DNA of 64,000 nt from Acanthaster planci. Lineage: Eukaryota > Echinodermata > Asteroidea > Valvatida > Acanthasteridae. Position 1 is the stretch's first letter. Each line of letters starts with the position of its first letter. Positions 35,330 through 47,784 of this stretch are shown in pieces. The stretch lies in assembly GCF_001949145.1 (NCBI RefSeq), contig NW_019091410.1, forward strand, positions 347,971 to 411,970, given 5' to 3'. Both the position numbers and the translations under genes were made by a program. The notes under the pieces are model-generated. The model was not told the origin of the DNA. It searched no databases and saw only the letters and a list, made by a program, of their open reading frames with translations.

Positions 35330-36270
35330 ATCCTATACATGTATATGCACAAAACAATAATGGGTACCAGTCAAAATGGCACAGAAGTCTCTGTATGGCT
35401 AGTCGAGTGAAGGTAATGCATGGCTGATAGCGTGTACACAGTGAGTGTATAGTTACCCTGTGTGACATGTGCAGTTATGTGCGTTTACTAATGATCCCAC
35501 TGGATAACATTACAGGGCGTGGCACTCTTGAGAATAGAATGGTGATGGGGCCGTGCTTAGTAGTGCTCCACAATACTTTCTAAATCTTTTGCAAAGCTAT
35601 ACATACCTAATTTTCCAATTCCAATGCCCGTGATGAGTCTGGTGATGCACTGATGAGGGTTAATTTCCTCCATTGTCAAGGACTGAGGACAGAACAAGAG
35701 AGAATTATTCTGATTGATGAGTAGTGCTCCCCATTGTTTGGTGGAATGGCTTGATCTGAACCACAAAATGTGGACAACGTGCTGTGATTGTACATTGTTT
35801 TCAACACAAGAATGAAGATTTCTTGATTTTTGAAAACTTATCAATCACCTCCTAAAACACATGTTCAGAAAGATCAGCCTATCATCTCTAAAATCATTTT
35901 ATTGATGAATCTATGTATTTAAACTTTTGACAAAGGTATCAGCTCATTTTTGCATAGAACTTTGAAGGTGACCTCATCCCTACAAAAATGAAAATAAGGG
36001 GAATACAATACACACATGTACAGTGGTATTCACGGCAGTTTGTTGGCCAATTACATTCACTATTCAAGATATTTTATTGTAGAGTAAAAAAAAAAGTTTC
36101 CAATGACATTTTCTCTCCCAGTGTTGCAGGAAATAACATTACAGTATATTACATAAATATAAAAATGAAATTAGAATTACTAAGTTTAAAAGCATTTTTC
36201 AAATCCAGTTTCAAAAATATTGAATTCAATTACATTACGTTACATTACAGATAGATCATTTAGTAATAAA
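35330..36270. other. No gene recognised
   Basis: AT-rich intergenic DNA. The frame at 35557-35844 (minus, 95 codons) has no recognisable features. Confidence 0.4.
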
Positions 36271-36284
36271 AAAGATAATTTAGA

Positions 36285-36800
36285 CTTTTTCATTCTATTT
36301 GTTTTGCAATTAAGTTGGCGCACTCTACCAGATCGGTTTCAAATAATAAAAGAGTTGAGAGGATGGGTAACGTCAGACATAATTTCATTAAACGTGGATA
36401 CAACAAAACGCGGACCTGATGTATTTCCTGCAGGTTCTGAAAGTCAGCAATAATTCTTTTAGCTTGTTTGTCAACACGTTAAAGTTTGTTACAGTTGCCC
36501 AAAGTAAGGGAGTCAAACCAACTTATGCAGCATAAAAATATTGTCGACAGTACACTGCTCTGATAAAAAAGTTTCAAAATCCGATCACTAACATAAAAAG
36601 ATCAAAGTTTTCTTAAAAAATAGAGCCTTGAGTTTGATTTTTGACACATTCTAGTTGTGTTTGCATTCCAGTTTAGTTTATCATGTACAAGAGTTCCAAA
36701 GTACTTAAACTCGTGAACGACTTCAACAGGCATTTTTGTTGATTTCATCAGCTTCTTTAGCACTTGTTGATTTCCGGAAATCAAATATCATTTCTTTGGT
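36285..36800 (-). mobile_element. LINE relic: C-terminal part of reverse transcriptase
   Basis: On the minus strand, VEVVHEFKYFGTLVHDKLNW and RLYFLRKL match the conserved F-K-Y-L-G-T-x-I-D-x-K-L-x-W...R-L-x-F-L-R-K-L block after the RT palm. Further coding-like sequence (LSTIFLCCISWFDSLTLGN, RIIADFQNLQEIHQVR) follows with one stop. Both ends are truncated. Confidence 0.75.
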
Positions 36801-36809
36801 CTTTTGTTT

Positions 36810-37540
36810 ATTTAATGATAAATAGATTTATTTATGCATTCTGTTGAACCTTTGTGAACAATTTCTGTCATGAAATTACGTCAACAATTGAAAAATGGGA
36901 AGGGTGTTGCATTCTGCCTCTACTTTTTTAATCGTAGGCCTATATCATCTAAACAAAGGTCCATCACTCAGAAGTGCTAAAAAGCCATGAATCATTGTGA
37001 ATCCGGGACGAAGAAAACATTTTTTTTAGAAAATACTTTTTAAAAATTCTTTACTCCCTAATTTGCTCTGTACACAACCGCTGAAGTGGAGTTAGGATTT
37101 AACACGCTTTCCAAAAATCTATGGAATCTAGAAATTGGGCACAAATTCAGCCGAGTGTCACCATACAAGGCACACTTGAACAAATCTTTGAAAATTCCAC
37201 ATGGAAATATATTTGTCAACAATGAGAGATTCTGATTAATCATCATTTTGTACCCCAATTCATACATCCAACTGAAACTAGTTGATAAAAACATTATTTT
37301 CTTATTTGGGGGTGCAAAAAAGAAGAAATGTGAAAATTGGGCCACAATAGAAAATTGGAACTTTCTACGCAAAGCCCAACATTCATGAATGGGTATATTG
37401 GAAAAAAAATTGATAAAACATAACTTATGAAATCTGAGGTACAAATGTTGCTTTAATGAGGCACCAGAAGCAAGAAATTCAACATGTGTCACATTCGGGG
37501 CCACATCATGTTGGGGTAAATCAACAATCTAAATGTATTT
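36810..37540. other. No gene recognised
   Basis: The frame at 37058-37504 (minus, 148 codons) is long for the local base composition. It reads as a mixed hydrophobic sequence without a family match that I can name. Possibly a relic. Confidence 0.3.
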
Positions 37541-37566
37541 CAAGTTTTTCACCAGAGAGGTTTTGA

Positions 37567-37660
37567 CACCCACAGATGAAAGCTGCACTGTGATTGGTCC
37601 AATTTGCTTCCATTCAAATGACCAATCACAGCTCAGCTTTCATTTGGATGGGGTCAGGAA
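37567..37660. mobile_element. Short foldback element, family 2
   Basis: GATGAAAGCTGCACTGTGAT and TGGTC on the left are mirrored by GACCAATCACAGCTCAGC and TTTCAT on the right, giving arms of about 30 bp around a 20-nt centre. It resembles a solo MITE. Confidence 0.6.
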
Positions 37661-37961
37661 AACAAAAGGATAAGATAAGAGCTGTGTTGCGATTGGTCAA
37701 GCTATCACACTGCTGACAGTTATTGAGAGTACATGCTGCTGACTTTCTGTATTGTGGATGGGCAAAATGCTTATGAATTTCACCATTTTAATAAGGATAA
37801 GGTAAATAAACCTCCCCCTGTGACATCTTACTTCACAAAGCAGGCATGTATTAAAGTTGGTTGCACAAATAGCTGTGATGGAAGAGTAAGTTGACACTAT
37901 CAAAACAGCCAAAATGTATTTATGAGAGTTTGTACATGGCTATATGGAAGGGGTTTACAGT

Positions 37962-38775
37962 CACTTTGCCCCATTTCCACGTTGCCCCTAACCACTACGC
38001 TCCATCCTCACATCCCCCCATCCCCCATCTCCACTTCACCCCATTTCCACTTTGCCATCTATTTTGAGTGTGTTACAAGCCTCTTCAAAAAATGGTTGAC
38101 GAGTTCCACAAACGACATGTAGTTATTCGGAAAACTCTACGGCATTAAATTAATGTCACCTGCATTGTCCATGATGGTGAATTAATGCATATGGTTGGAC
38201 TAGCATTGGGGTTATTTCTCATCCTCTTCAAGTTTATTTCAAAGCGACACACACAATTTTGTTCACATTGTTCTGGTAATTGTCGACGCGTCCACACAGC
38301 TGTACCCGGGCGATTGGATAAAGCTTCATGTTCGCTTCAAGTATCAGCAAAACCTAAAATTAAATTGATGAAATAAATAAATACACACACAGACTAGATA
38401 CTAAGCATTAACGTGAAGAAATCTTGCAAACATCAATTTTTTTCAATGCGAGACGGATCACGTACATTAATGGTCGCCGCGGCATAAATAGACTGGTCGC
38501 CACACTCCATCACGCATTCTCTTACACGGGTGCGGCGCGGCGGGAACCAGTGCTTTGCGCTCGTGTTTTTACCACAACGACAACGAAACACACAAAAATT
38601 TGGGTCCGGCGGTTGGGAAGTTGGAATCACTGTTTAGACCTTTGAAAGTTGGATTATCCGATCATTATTTGGGTACTCAGATGTTGATGTTTTTACTTGT
38701 TGCATCTAGGCCTCTGTTACTGAAGAACAGAATGAACGATAATCAATGAGGCGAAGTGGAAATGGGGCGAAGTGA
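37962..38775. mobile_element. Candidate TIR element with GCCCCATTTCCAC ends
   Basis: Left end CACTTTGCCCCATTTCCACG (37962 on) is inverted at the right end (38748-38775). A second copy of the left motif lies at 38030-38055. The inside includes a CpG-rich stretch (38455-38610). No target duplication is seen, so the true ends are uncertain. Confidence 0.4.
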
Positions 38776-38799
38776 CCGACACCCTCTGGAAGGTAGCCC

Positions 38800-39740
38800 C
38801 AGACTGGGGGCCAGTCTACTGGACTCCCTCCGTATCCTCGGCCCCACAACAGTCCATTAAATAAGTGGGGACTCAGCGAAAATTATTTGCATCACTGACA
38901 TGATTTTCCATTGTCCTGAGATATTGAGGTTAAATGCAAACTAATCACGTGCACAAATCAAGATGGCGTCCTTCATGTGAGAGTTGTCATCTTTCAGTGC
39001 GTGACTATTAACTTAAATTGACTCCCCTCAAAAACATTACCATTTACATGTATAAGAATATTTTTGTTTTCTATTCACAGTGGGGTTTATTTTACTGCAC
39101 TGACTATGACATTTATGGAAAACCGATAAATGAAAATGGACAAATTTGTGTGGTGACACTACAATAGTTCAAACGCAGAAACTTGTATAGCTTACCTCCG
39201 TACCGTACCACGAGCACTGCCCTTTTAGAACTAGGCACTCTCAAGCTTCTCACTTGTCTTCGTAATCGTTGGGAAAAAAGCTTTACTTTCAACAACTGTC
39301 CAAAATTAACCTATTAAGCACTAACGCAAAAAATTGTCAAAAAATGTTGAAATATATAGTATACCTCATCTTTTCTCTTCTGTCACCTTTTTAAATCCAC
39401 GCTGGCAGGTCGTGATATGCCACGTTTTTCTCGTTTCGAACTTAGCAACGACTCTTTGCCGCGCATGTGCTCATGCCCAAATTTGAATGCGCATGGTTCC
39501 GGTTAGCTGGCTGTGCACGAGCACGTGCGCAGCGAATTTTGTTTTTGGCACAGCATAGCGCCCTCTGTCAAAATTATGACAGCGCCCTACTTTTTAGGAG
39601 TAGTAGCCACCACAGACATAAATAATGGGTTATTTATTTCTATGGTAGCCACCCCCCCCCAATGCATTTAACATATTGTAATTCAGGATTTAATCAGGTT
39701 ACTTGGCAGTATGATCATTACAGTGTGCGGTATAGTGTTG
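38800..39740. other. No gene; GC-rich patch with NRF1-like motifs
   Basis: Around 39458-39535 there are GCGCATGTGC, TGCGCATGG and CACGTGCGCAG, similar to NRF1/E-box promoter motifs, upstream of the small gene that starts at 39976. Elsewhere the sequence is AT-rich. Confidence 0.35.
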
Positions 39741-39761
39741 TTTTCCCGTGGAAAATTTGCG

Positions 39762-39769
39762 TATAAAAG
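39762..39769 (+). promoter_or_regulatory. TATA box of the 39976-41292 gene
   Basis: TATAAAAG in GC-richer context (GCGTATAAAAGCGG), about 214 bp before the start codon. Transcription would start near 39795. Confidence 0.5.
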
Positions 39770-39855
39770 CGGAACAGCCTGTCTTTGATTTTTTTTTTTA
39801 GTTTATTTCAAAGCGCCCTCTCTTGTTCACTCTGAGCATTTTGTTTACGGAAACC

Positions 39856-39873
39856 ATGGTGCGCTGTAATTGA
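39856..39873 (+). promoter_or_regulatory. Short upstream ORF in the 5' leader
   Basis: ACCATGG context ATG followed after four codons by TGA. If the leader is not spliced, this uORF would reduce initiation at the main ATG. Confidence 0.35.
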
Positions 39874-39975
39874 TCCTGGGGATATTTCTCATGCATTTCA
39901 GAGAACAATTTTGCCCGCGTATCAGAGAACATAGTTTTTTATCAAGTGCTGTTAACCATTGCAATACAGGACAGG

Positions 39976-40164
39976 ATGTCTCGGCTTCCAGCGGGCGGCC
40001 AGCAGCGGCATGTGGAGTATGACATGCCGGAGTCCTGTTCGTCTAGCTCGGTGGGTCTGCCACACATCAGCCTGAGAGGCAATCTGCCTCACTCCCAGTC
40101 CTGGACGGTGGTGCCCGAGTACAACATGTCACTCAGGCAGCAGAAGGAAATCGATCCATTTGAG
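39976..40164 (+). CDS. Unidentified small protein, coding exon 1 (63 codons)
   Basis: ATG at 39976 (context CAGGATGT) starts MSRLPAGGQQRHVEYDMPES and continues through a Ser-rich stretch and VVPEYNMSLRQQKEIDPFE to a donor GAG|GTAAAT. It ends in phase 0, matching exon 2. In-frame codons continue upstream to 39946. I chose 39976 because an acceptor-like CAG lies at 39968-39970 and the codon use of the upstream part looks like leader. The protein is soluble, without a signal peptide or membrane segment. The family is not recognised. Confidence 0.75.
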
Positions 40165-40691
40165 GTAAATTATTCTGAATCAAAATATCGAGTTTGCTAG
40201 AAAGGTGATATTGCGAATCTGGAAGAGGCACAACGTTTTCCCCAATCAGGCAATGTTTGCATGGAATCCTGCACTACTCGTGCATATGGGCCTATGTATC
40301 ACTTTTGTGTGCAAGAATTTCTCTATAGGGCATTCATGTATCAATGGAAACTTGATATGGATCTAAATATTTGCATAACTCATGTCATATGGTGGAAATT
40401 TCATTGAGCTACTAGGCCTAAACGGTTTCTTTACATTTTAACGAACTTTGCTTGGATGTAGCTCTCCTAAAGTACCAAGTGCAACATTCGTATTCCTCTT
40501 TTTCGATTTTGGACGGGATCGTAATCCAAAATCAAAAAAGAGGAGTACTAATGCTCCAATTAGTAGAGCTAGCCTGGATATAAAATTCAGCATAGATCTG
40601 CTGACACTTTGTGAAAATGGTTTGTTTACTGTCTTCTCAAATTTAAAACGGCTTGGTTTCCTTTTATTGTCCTTTCCATTTACTCCAACAG

Positions 40692-40742
40692 TATTGGAAG
40701 TGCGATGTTCAAAGCCAAATTGCTAACATGGCAGATAAATTG
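40692..40742 (+). CDS. Unidentified small protein, coding exon 2 (17 codons)
   Basis: A 51-nt exon with a pyrimidine-rich acceptor (CTTTCCATTTACTCCAACAG) and a consensus donor (TTG|GTAAGT). It is in phase 0 on both sides and encodes YWKCDVQSQIANMADKL. Because its length is a multiple of three, it could be skipped without changing frame. Confidence 0.65.
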
Positions 40743-41127
40743 GTAAGTAAATCCTTGCCAAACATCCCCTACGTACATTTTTTTTTCATTGCAGGGTTGC
40801 CTATTAAAAGCCTCAGCAAAATTTATCTACAGTGCACAGTGCATGTGCCTGCATTTGAGTTATTTTAATAGACAAAGCAAACTGAAAATGCTCATTAACT
40901 GATTGTGCACTTAGTTGTAGGTGTATTGGCCTCGACGCATCACCTGATAATACAGAGATATTCAAAAAGCCCTACAAAACCTGTACAGAATTTCACCTTT
41001 TCCTTTAGGTTTGTGCACAAATATGGATGTGTTGAGGGGGCTTCGTGTTGAGGGGGCTTCACTTTCAGCTGCGGGTTAGCACTCTAGTAAGTTCACGCAG
41101 CCGTGTGGTCACATTTCTCTTTTACAG

Positions 41128-41292
41128 CGAAATTCATTGGAGCAGTACCCAGACCCGTCGACCAGATATCTCAAGGCAGATGGGAGGTCCTCCGTGGTGG
41201 AGTCAGACTTTGAGCGGCGGAAGGCAGAACAGCTCAAGCAGCAGACGAGAACGATAACCAACTCACTGGCCTATGGCCTGGGGAGAAAGTGA
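41128..41292 (+). CDS. Unidentified small protein, coding exon 3 and stop
   Basis: After TTTCTCTTTTACAG the frame reads RNSLEQYPDPSTRYLKADG, then SSVVESDFERRKAEQLKQQT and ITNSLAYGLGRK, then TGA at 41290-41292. The charged middle could form a helix. The three exons give about 134 residues. A possible poly(A) signal ATTAAA lies at 41612-41617. All splice junctions keep phase 0 and the composition is coding-like, so this is probably a real gene. I cannot name it. Confidence 0.75.
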   Translation, partial: RNSLEQYPDPSTRYLKADGRSSVVESDFERRKAEQLKQQTRTITNSLAYGLGRK

Positions 41293-41629
41293 ACGTGTTA
41301 ATGCACAGAATGCAGTTGAGATTGAACAAGTTGGAATTGGCAAAGCCCACAATGTGTGCTGTGTAACGTTAGAGTCTTTCCATCCATACATTCATGTCAC
41401 CTTTTTTTCACTGCACACACACAACTGCATGAAGACTTATCACTGTTATGCAATCATCCAACCGAAGGTGTCAGGTCTGACTTGGAAAGAGACCCAACTA
41501 CAACACCATAAGCAGTGTTTGAAATTTTAAAATAGAAAGTAAGCAGCTGAACATCAGGTGTTTTGTATAAAAGCTATTTTTTATTTGTTGTCACAAAAGG
41601 CAGTTGCAGACATTAAATTATTCATCACA

Positions 41630-44600
41630 TGTACCCATCTTTGTTTTTGTTTTTTTTTTAAGTTGCTTTTTATTACAAAGTTGTTGAACAGGGTTTGGGA
41701 AAGGGCGGTCAGTTTGACATTATGAAGTATAAATCTCTACAAATGGGTCTTGCCATGAGGAAGTTGTTTGTTGTGCTTTGACAATTATGAGAGCCAACTT
41801 CATGGAACAGTTGAGTACAGAGATCAGCTTAGCATAGATGATTACTTGGTTAGGAAAAAATGGTGACCAGCTTTGACGTATTGTGGTGTCATTATGTGAG
41901 ACTAGTTTTCAACAGGTTTCTGCCCAGTATGTGAATTTGCTAAGCAGAAATTTTGTTGGCTGCTTCATGGAATTGGCTGTGTTTATCTCAAGATTTCATT
42001 TCTAAAACTATTTTGCTATTCTGGACATCTATTCTGAAAAGGGAGACCAATTTGGAAGCATCAATCACGTCTTTCCTAAAAATGTGTAGTTGCAGAGTAA
42101 ATGATCTAAACTAGGCAGGACTTCCAGATGAATTTTGAGATTTTGTTCATGTGTTTCGCAAACGTGAGGAATGGATCTTATCTGGGTAAAGCACAGCTTT
42201 GTTCCTTTAAGAATGCATCTGTGTCCTGGATCGGTGCAAATGTTTCAAGTATCAAATAACACTGCTGGCAATAATTTCAGAGGAACACTTTGGAGTACAT
42301 GGAATGAACTGGAGTTCTATTGTACAGATTTCACACTTGGTGTCCAAACATTATCCCACAAAAGAGGCATTTACAAAGACTTCACAATTAATTTGTAAGT
42401 GTGAAGTCAGTTGACTTTAGAGGTAGGATACATTTTTACCTAGGTCACATTTTCTTGAAAATACAGTTTTATATTGTCAAAATGTATGGCACATTCCTCA
42501 TAGTGTGTGGCATCTATACACATGCATTGGTACAGGCAACAAAAGCTTCACTGACTGCTTATTCACGTCAACCTGGGTAATGATGTCCGAAACAAACTCA
42601 ACTGTTGAAAAGTTGAAAAGCACAAGAAACAACTTGAGGCAAGTCTAATTCTAGGGATCACCTTTGACCTTGGGTCACCAAGCACATAAATCACCACTTA
42701 ATTGCATTGATACACCTACTTTACACCACTGTCGTATGTCCTGGCAAATGCGTTACACGGCACAGAATCAGAAGGGACCATACCCACAGACAATGCAGTG
42801 TGAAGTAATTCTTCGTCAACACCCAATTTTTAAGACTACATGTGTGACTTTGTATGACAATAAGCGGGGTGATATTCCATTTTTGCTTCTATGCAAAATG
42901 TAACTAAGTTCTTCTGATAACAGATTCTGTAAAGTTCTGCATTGTACAAAGTAAGATACAACATGTACATTATGCAATACAAGGGCATAAACTTTAACAG
43001 CATTTTACTTGCTTGGTGAGAACAGAACTTTATGCAATTGCTTACGTTTGCTGACAAGGTTATTGTAAACTCATAGCTGACATAAGAGAGGGAAGTTACT
43101 TTGTGAAGCAAAGATTAATGATTTATTTAAAAGATATGAGAAGGATGCCCAATGAAGTCCACTTGGATGTAGGAATATTGGAACGGCAGAGGAGGTGGAT
43201 TACTTAAAAGTCTGTCATAAAAGGAAGTGAACTGTACTTTTTACTCGGAGTTGAGACAAGTTGAGGCGAGATGTGGAGAAGACATAACGGTTGGAACTCA
43301 CAGGAAGTGGATGGAGGAATCGGTGCTTTATTATACCCAACAGAGAAACTCAATGTAAAACTTCAAGGTGTAGGTTATTCAAATCTTTGTGGGTTTTTTT
43401 GGTGATAATTGTTAAGATTGATGCGAGTGGGCTTAAGTCACTGCAGTGTTATTTCATTTCATTGGGAGTGGAGGATTTTGAAGGTCATGTATTGTCATTC
43501 TTAGAAAACTCATACCTGGCACCAAATGCTTCCATTACTATCATGCATTAATATATGTTATTAACTGAATCTTTAGATATAAGCAAATTAATGATCATGT
43601 GCATGATACAGATGTGGTATATAAATGTATATTGCTTTGCAAACTAAATCACTTATTGTACAGGCTTCTCTTGAAGATTTACAACAATGTCTTCATGGTC
43701 CAGCCAATGAATAAACCAAGACAATGGCCAAACTGAGCCACAAAGTAGTGAATAGATACATACATTACAAGATTACTAGGTTTATCGGCTGAACAACACA
43801 CACAGTTAGGTATTACAGAAGCTGACGAAATAAAGGTTACATTCAAACTCAAAGAAAACTCAGATCTGTCCTGTGCACTAACATATTCTTGCACAGTTGC
43901 CAAAAAAAAGCAAAACAAAAACAAAAAAACCCAAGTCTAGTTGTGCCAGCACAAAATATCACACCTAAAACAAACCTGGAAAGTTTTCATAGTGAGCTCA
44001 TTGACTGCTTTATCAATGCAAAATACGCTACCAACAAAATCAACAAACCAAGGTTATGACAGAAGAAGAAAAAACGCACAACGAAGCACATGAGGAGAGG
44101 GATGATTTTGATAGTTAGACATACAGGATCACAGTGCCAGAACTAACAGGGAACAAAATGAAATCAGTGAAACCACACGGGGAAAGAACAATGCACGATA
44201 CACAAATGCCACAAAAGTTTGGCAGATCTATGCTAAGTGTAAATTTTGTGCTTCAGTGAAAGATACCTTTTCAGTTTGGCATAGCATCACCAGAAGATAT
44301 CAGATATTCTCTGTGTTGTGTAAGTCAATGTGTATGTAAGCTGAAAAAAAGGTCATTTGGTCAAGACAGATACTCCAAAATCCACAGGATTTTGAGAATT
44401 ATATAAGATTAAGGATGGTGCACCCCAGCCACTGTCACTTTTAATAGGCCTACGTAGGCCTTGATGCTCCTTGAGTGTTACAAAAATGTGCCGTTGGATT
44501 TCTGCAGTGGAGGATCATCAGGAGGAAGTCCTGGCAAAATACCTTAGGAGCTGGGTATTAAGGGTTACATGAACTGAGCTGAGAACCCATTGCATGACAA

Positions 44601-46800
44601 AGTGCCACTGGCATGCTTGTGATCAGCCAAAAACAAGGTGACCGCTGTGACTTTTGCATGCATTTGTGTTACAAGAAACGCTGGGTTGTTCAGGAAACTG
44701 AGGCCCTCTATCCTTGAGCCAATTTGGCTTGTTTTCTTAATCCCTCCGTGTAACACAAACTTTCATATTAAGTCATTAGTCACTGTGCTACCATCTGGTC
44801 CAAACCACCCCCAGCCCCTAAGCAATCTTGCTGTCTGGATTGACGTTTAAAAAAAAGAATATCATGTAGTGTAGGTGTTAATGGGTGAAGGTATATATCA
44901 GACACTTCAAAAAATTCTTTCTCATCTTTAGCTAGGAAGTTACCACACTGTGTCAACTTTGTCTACGGGTTAAGTAGGCCTACTAGAGTGCCATGTGTAT
45001 GTTTAACAGCTACCTCCATGTCACATCTTCTGTAATGTCTGTTATTAATACAAGAGTGAAAACTTGACAGTTTCACGACAAATAAAGCATACAGAGGTGT
45101 GCAAATGTTTCTACCTGTGTGAAAAACTGACTACTGGAACATCATCTGTTGCAAAGTGAACACAGTTTTCATGTCGTGCTGCGGTGCGGTACATAGGCTG
45201 TATTGAAACTTTGCCGAGCTACAGAATGGAGCTTACCCAATGAATTTGGGCAAATGATCACTATGTGTAAGTTCAAATTGATGTGCTTGAAAGATACCGA
45301 GTTTGGCACTAGGCAGTCATGAGATGGCAACGTTTGGTAGATGGCGCCACAGGGTAGTGACTATTCTGCCAGCAAAGGTTGACTGCTCAAGGTTGACCAC
45401 TGGCTAAGTTTGGCTGCTTGTCAAGTCTGTCTCGTGGCCACATTTGGCTCTTGATCAAGCTTGGCACCTGATCAAGCTCAGCATTTGACCACTACTTAAG
45501 TTGGCTACAGGTGTTTGACTGGAAACTGGGTCAGTCATTGGTCAGGATAGCCGATAGCTAGATTTTGACCGTGGCGAGGTTTTCAAGTTCAGCCAGCGAA
45601 ACAGCATAGGACACCACCTTTACAAATTAACATGAAGATCTTGAACCAAGACTACTGTGTTTGTACCCTACTAAACCAAAGTACCAAGGTCGACTGCAGT
45701 GTGGGACAAGCTGCTGTCTAATTCTGAATCTTGGATATCTTAGATAATAGTATGCATAAATGTGAATTCAACAAATTCCAAGCCTGACTTGCTTTGGTGA
45801 AAAAGTTTAACTGCTGAATCATCAAGTAACACAATTTGTTTAAAGAAGGATACAGAGGTATATCATAAAACTGCCCCATTATGCAAATACTGAACACAGG
45901 CCTAATATACACGTATATTGATTGTCATGATTTTCATCCGATTCTGCTTTTGAATTTTGTTAATAAGCTGCACAATTTCAAGAAAAAATCAAAGTCAAAA
46001 GCACAAAGCACAGGAACCTTTACCATTCTGACAACGTAAATGACAGTTAAACAATTTTACAACGGTAAATAAATACGTATCCAAAAATATCAGACTTTGA
46101 TGAATACAAAATGTCGGCGCTACAAAATACACTCCCCTGGAGTAGAATGAGCCCTGGTCATTGGATAAAATAACCTGCTTAATTATGCACATCAGTTTCA
46201 ATAATGCACAGAAACCAGGCTTTTCCTCTACAAAATGAATTACACCAGACTTTCTATTTTGTACAGATTTGTACACAGTTTGGGGACTCAAGTGGATTGG
46301 GTAGTTTTACCCAGTGGCTCACGTGCTTGGAAAAAGGAACTTTTTTTTGTCACTTATTATACAAACACAATTAATGCTTTACTGCAAGCAAAGGAAACAA
46401 TGTGGTTATCATTCTACATCCTGTCTCCTTGTCCTATGTACAAAAAATTCCGTTATAAACAGTGTGGAGGAAACTTTGGGAATGCATACATCAAGTCGTG
46501 AAAGGAACACTTGTGTGAGCTTTACAAACCAAAAACGTAAATGCATACAACACGCCCCACATATGAATTCTCATGCACTTTTAGGGGACCAACAAACTGT
46601 GCCATGTACAAATTATTTACTTTTAGCCCATTCTTTGGTTGACAGGTCTCCTTTTTTTCCCATCTTGTGAAAAAAAAAAATTGACCACTTAACTTTACAT
46701 GCTGTATGCAACATACCGATATGTTGCACTTGTTGATAACGAATGTCTTCTTTTCAGTGTGTGGCTGAAATCTACTATATTAGGTTAGTGTATAAAAAAG
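41630..46800. other. Gene-poor interval
   Basis: AT-rich DNA with no confident gene. At 45375-45510 a degenerate tandem array repeats units near TTGGCTCTTGATCAAGC, TTGGCACCTGATCAAGC and TTGACCACT. The part just below 46820 will be the 3' UTR of the calcium-channel gene; no AATAAA is evident on the minus strand close by. Confidence 0.5.
45375..45510. repeat. Degenerate minisatellite, unit about 22 bp
   Basis: Successive imperfect units of the type GATCAAGCTTGGCACCT and CAAGGTTGACCACTGG. There are about six units, with drift. Confidence 0.5.
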
Positions 46801-46819
46801 TTGCCCATAACCCCAAGCG

Positions 46820-47784
46820 TCATACTTTCTCGGCTGGGTCACAGCTGTAGTTACCCTTGGTTTTTTCAGGTTTGTTGGGAGTACAGTCTTGATCCGTCTT
46901 TCCTGGATGACTGCCACTATCAGTCCCATCATTTTGCAGTTCACAGTCCTGTAGTATTTCCTTGGGTTGTTTCACCTGTATTTCAGGGATCTCGCCGGAC
47001 ACCGACGGCTCTCTGCTGCTGGGCAAGGATGGGCCGTCTTCTCTCTTCTGGGGCAAGGTTTTGCTCGGTGAGTGCCTCTGCCTCCTTCGAGTCCTCTTAC
47101 GGTTGGGTGGTGAGCTGCTGTCGCTATCGCTGGAGCTGGTGGCGACACTGCTCTTGGAGGCCCTGCGGTGGGCCTGGTGAGGCTTGTTGGACGAGGCAAG
47201 ATTGTTGAGGTTGCTTGGGCCAGCAGGGCGGGCTCCCCTGCGTACCCTGGGATGTGCTCTTGGGTCCAAATCCCGGGATTTCTGCCTGACAACATCATCG
47301 ACGAATGACTTGGATGGTGGCTGCTTGGCAGCATCCCCAGTGGAGGAGTCACTGCTTTTCCTGGGCCACTGCTGCAGGGGTACCTCCTCGGGCTTGGCGT
47401 TGCTCTCTGCTTCCCCAGTCCTAAAAGCCAGGTCTGAGCTCATGTCCCGGTCGGGGTGGGCAGGCCCCGTGGGCAGACTGAGATGCCTGGCGGCATCTTT
47501 GCTGCTGGGCCCAGTCCTGTCTGGGTCGCTGTCCAACTTGGCCTGACTGTCCGATCTCGGGGAGGCGGTGAAGAAGGAGCTCCTGGAAGCGGGGCTCTGT
47601 TGGCCGCTGCCAATCTCAGATTCCAGGCTCACGGAAGAGATCCTGGGTCTGTCTCCAGCAAGATGATGGGATGAGGAGGACGTCGATGATGAATGCTCAT
47701 TGTCCGACGGCAGCTGTATATGGGGGACCTGACACGGCAATTGCTGCTTTCTCTCTGTACTCGCTGTTTGCTGTGATGGTTCTC
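46820..47784 (-). CDS. Cav3: Cav3 terminal exon: Ser-rich cytoplasmic tail and stop
   Basis: The acceptor TATTGTTTAACAG precedes GAGAACC. The exon completes a split Gly codon from the previous exon and runs 321 codons to a TGA-type end at 46820. It is disordered in character: [20 protein letters not shown], many SP/SD sites that look phosphorylatable, a basic cluster [17 protein letters not shown], and a charged end (CDPAEKV). Cav3 tails diverge fast between phyla, so no residue-level match is expected. Its assignment rests on splice phase and strand continuity. Confidence 0.8.

Noticed and set aside
46801-47674. Plus-strand frames over the terminal Cav3 exon
   Set aside because: Antisense shadows of the Ser-rich tail; no splice support.
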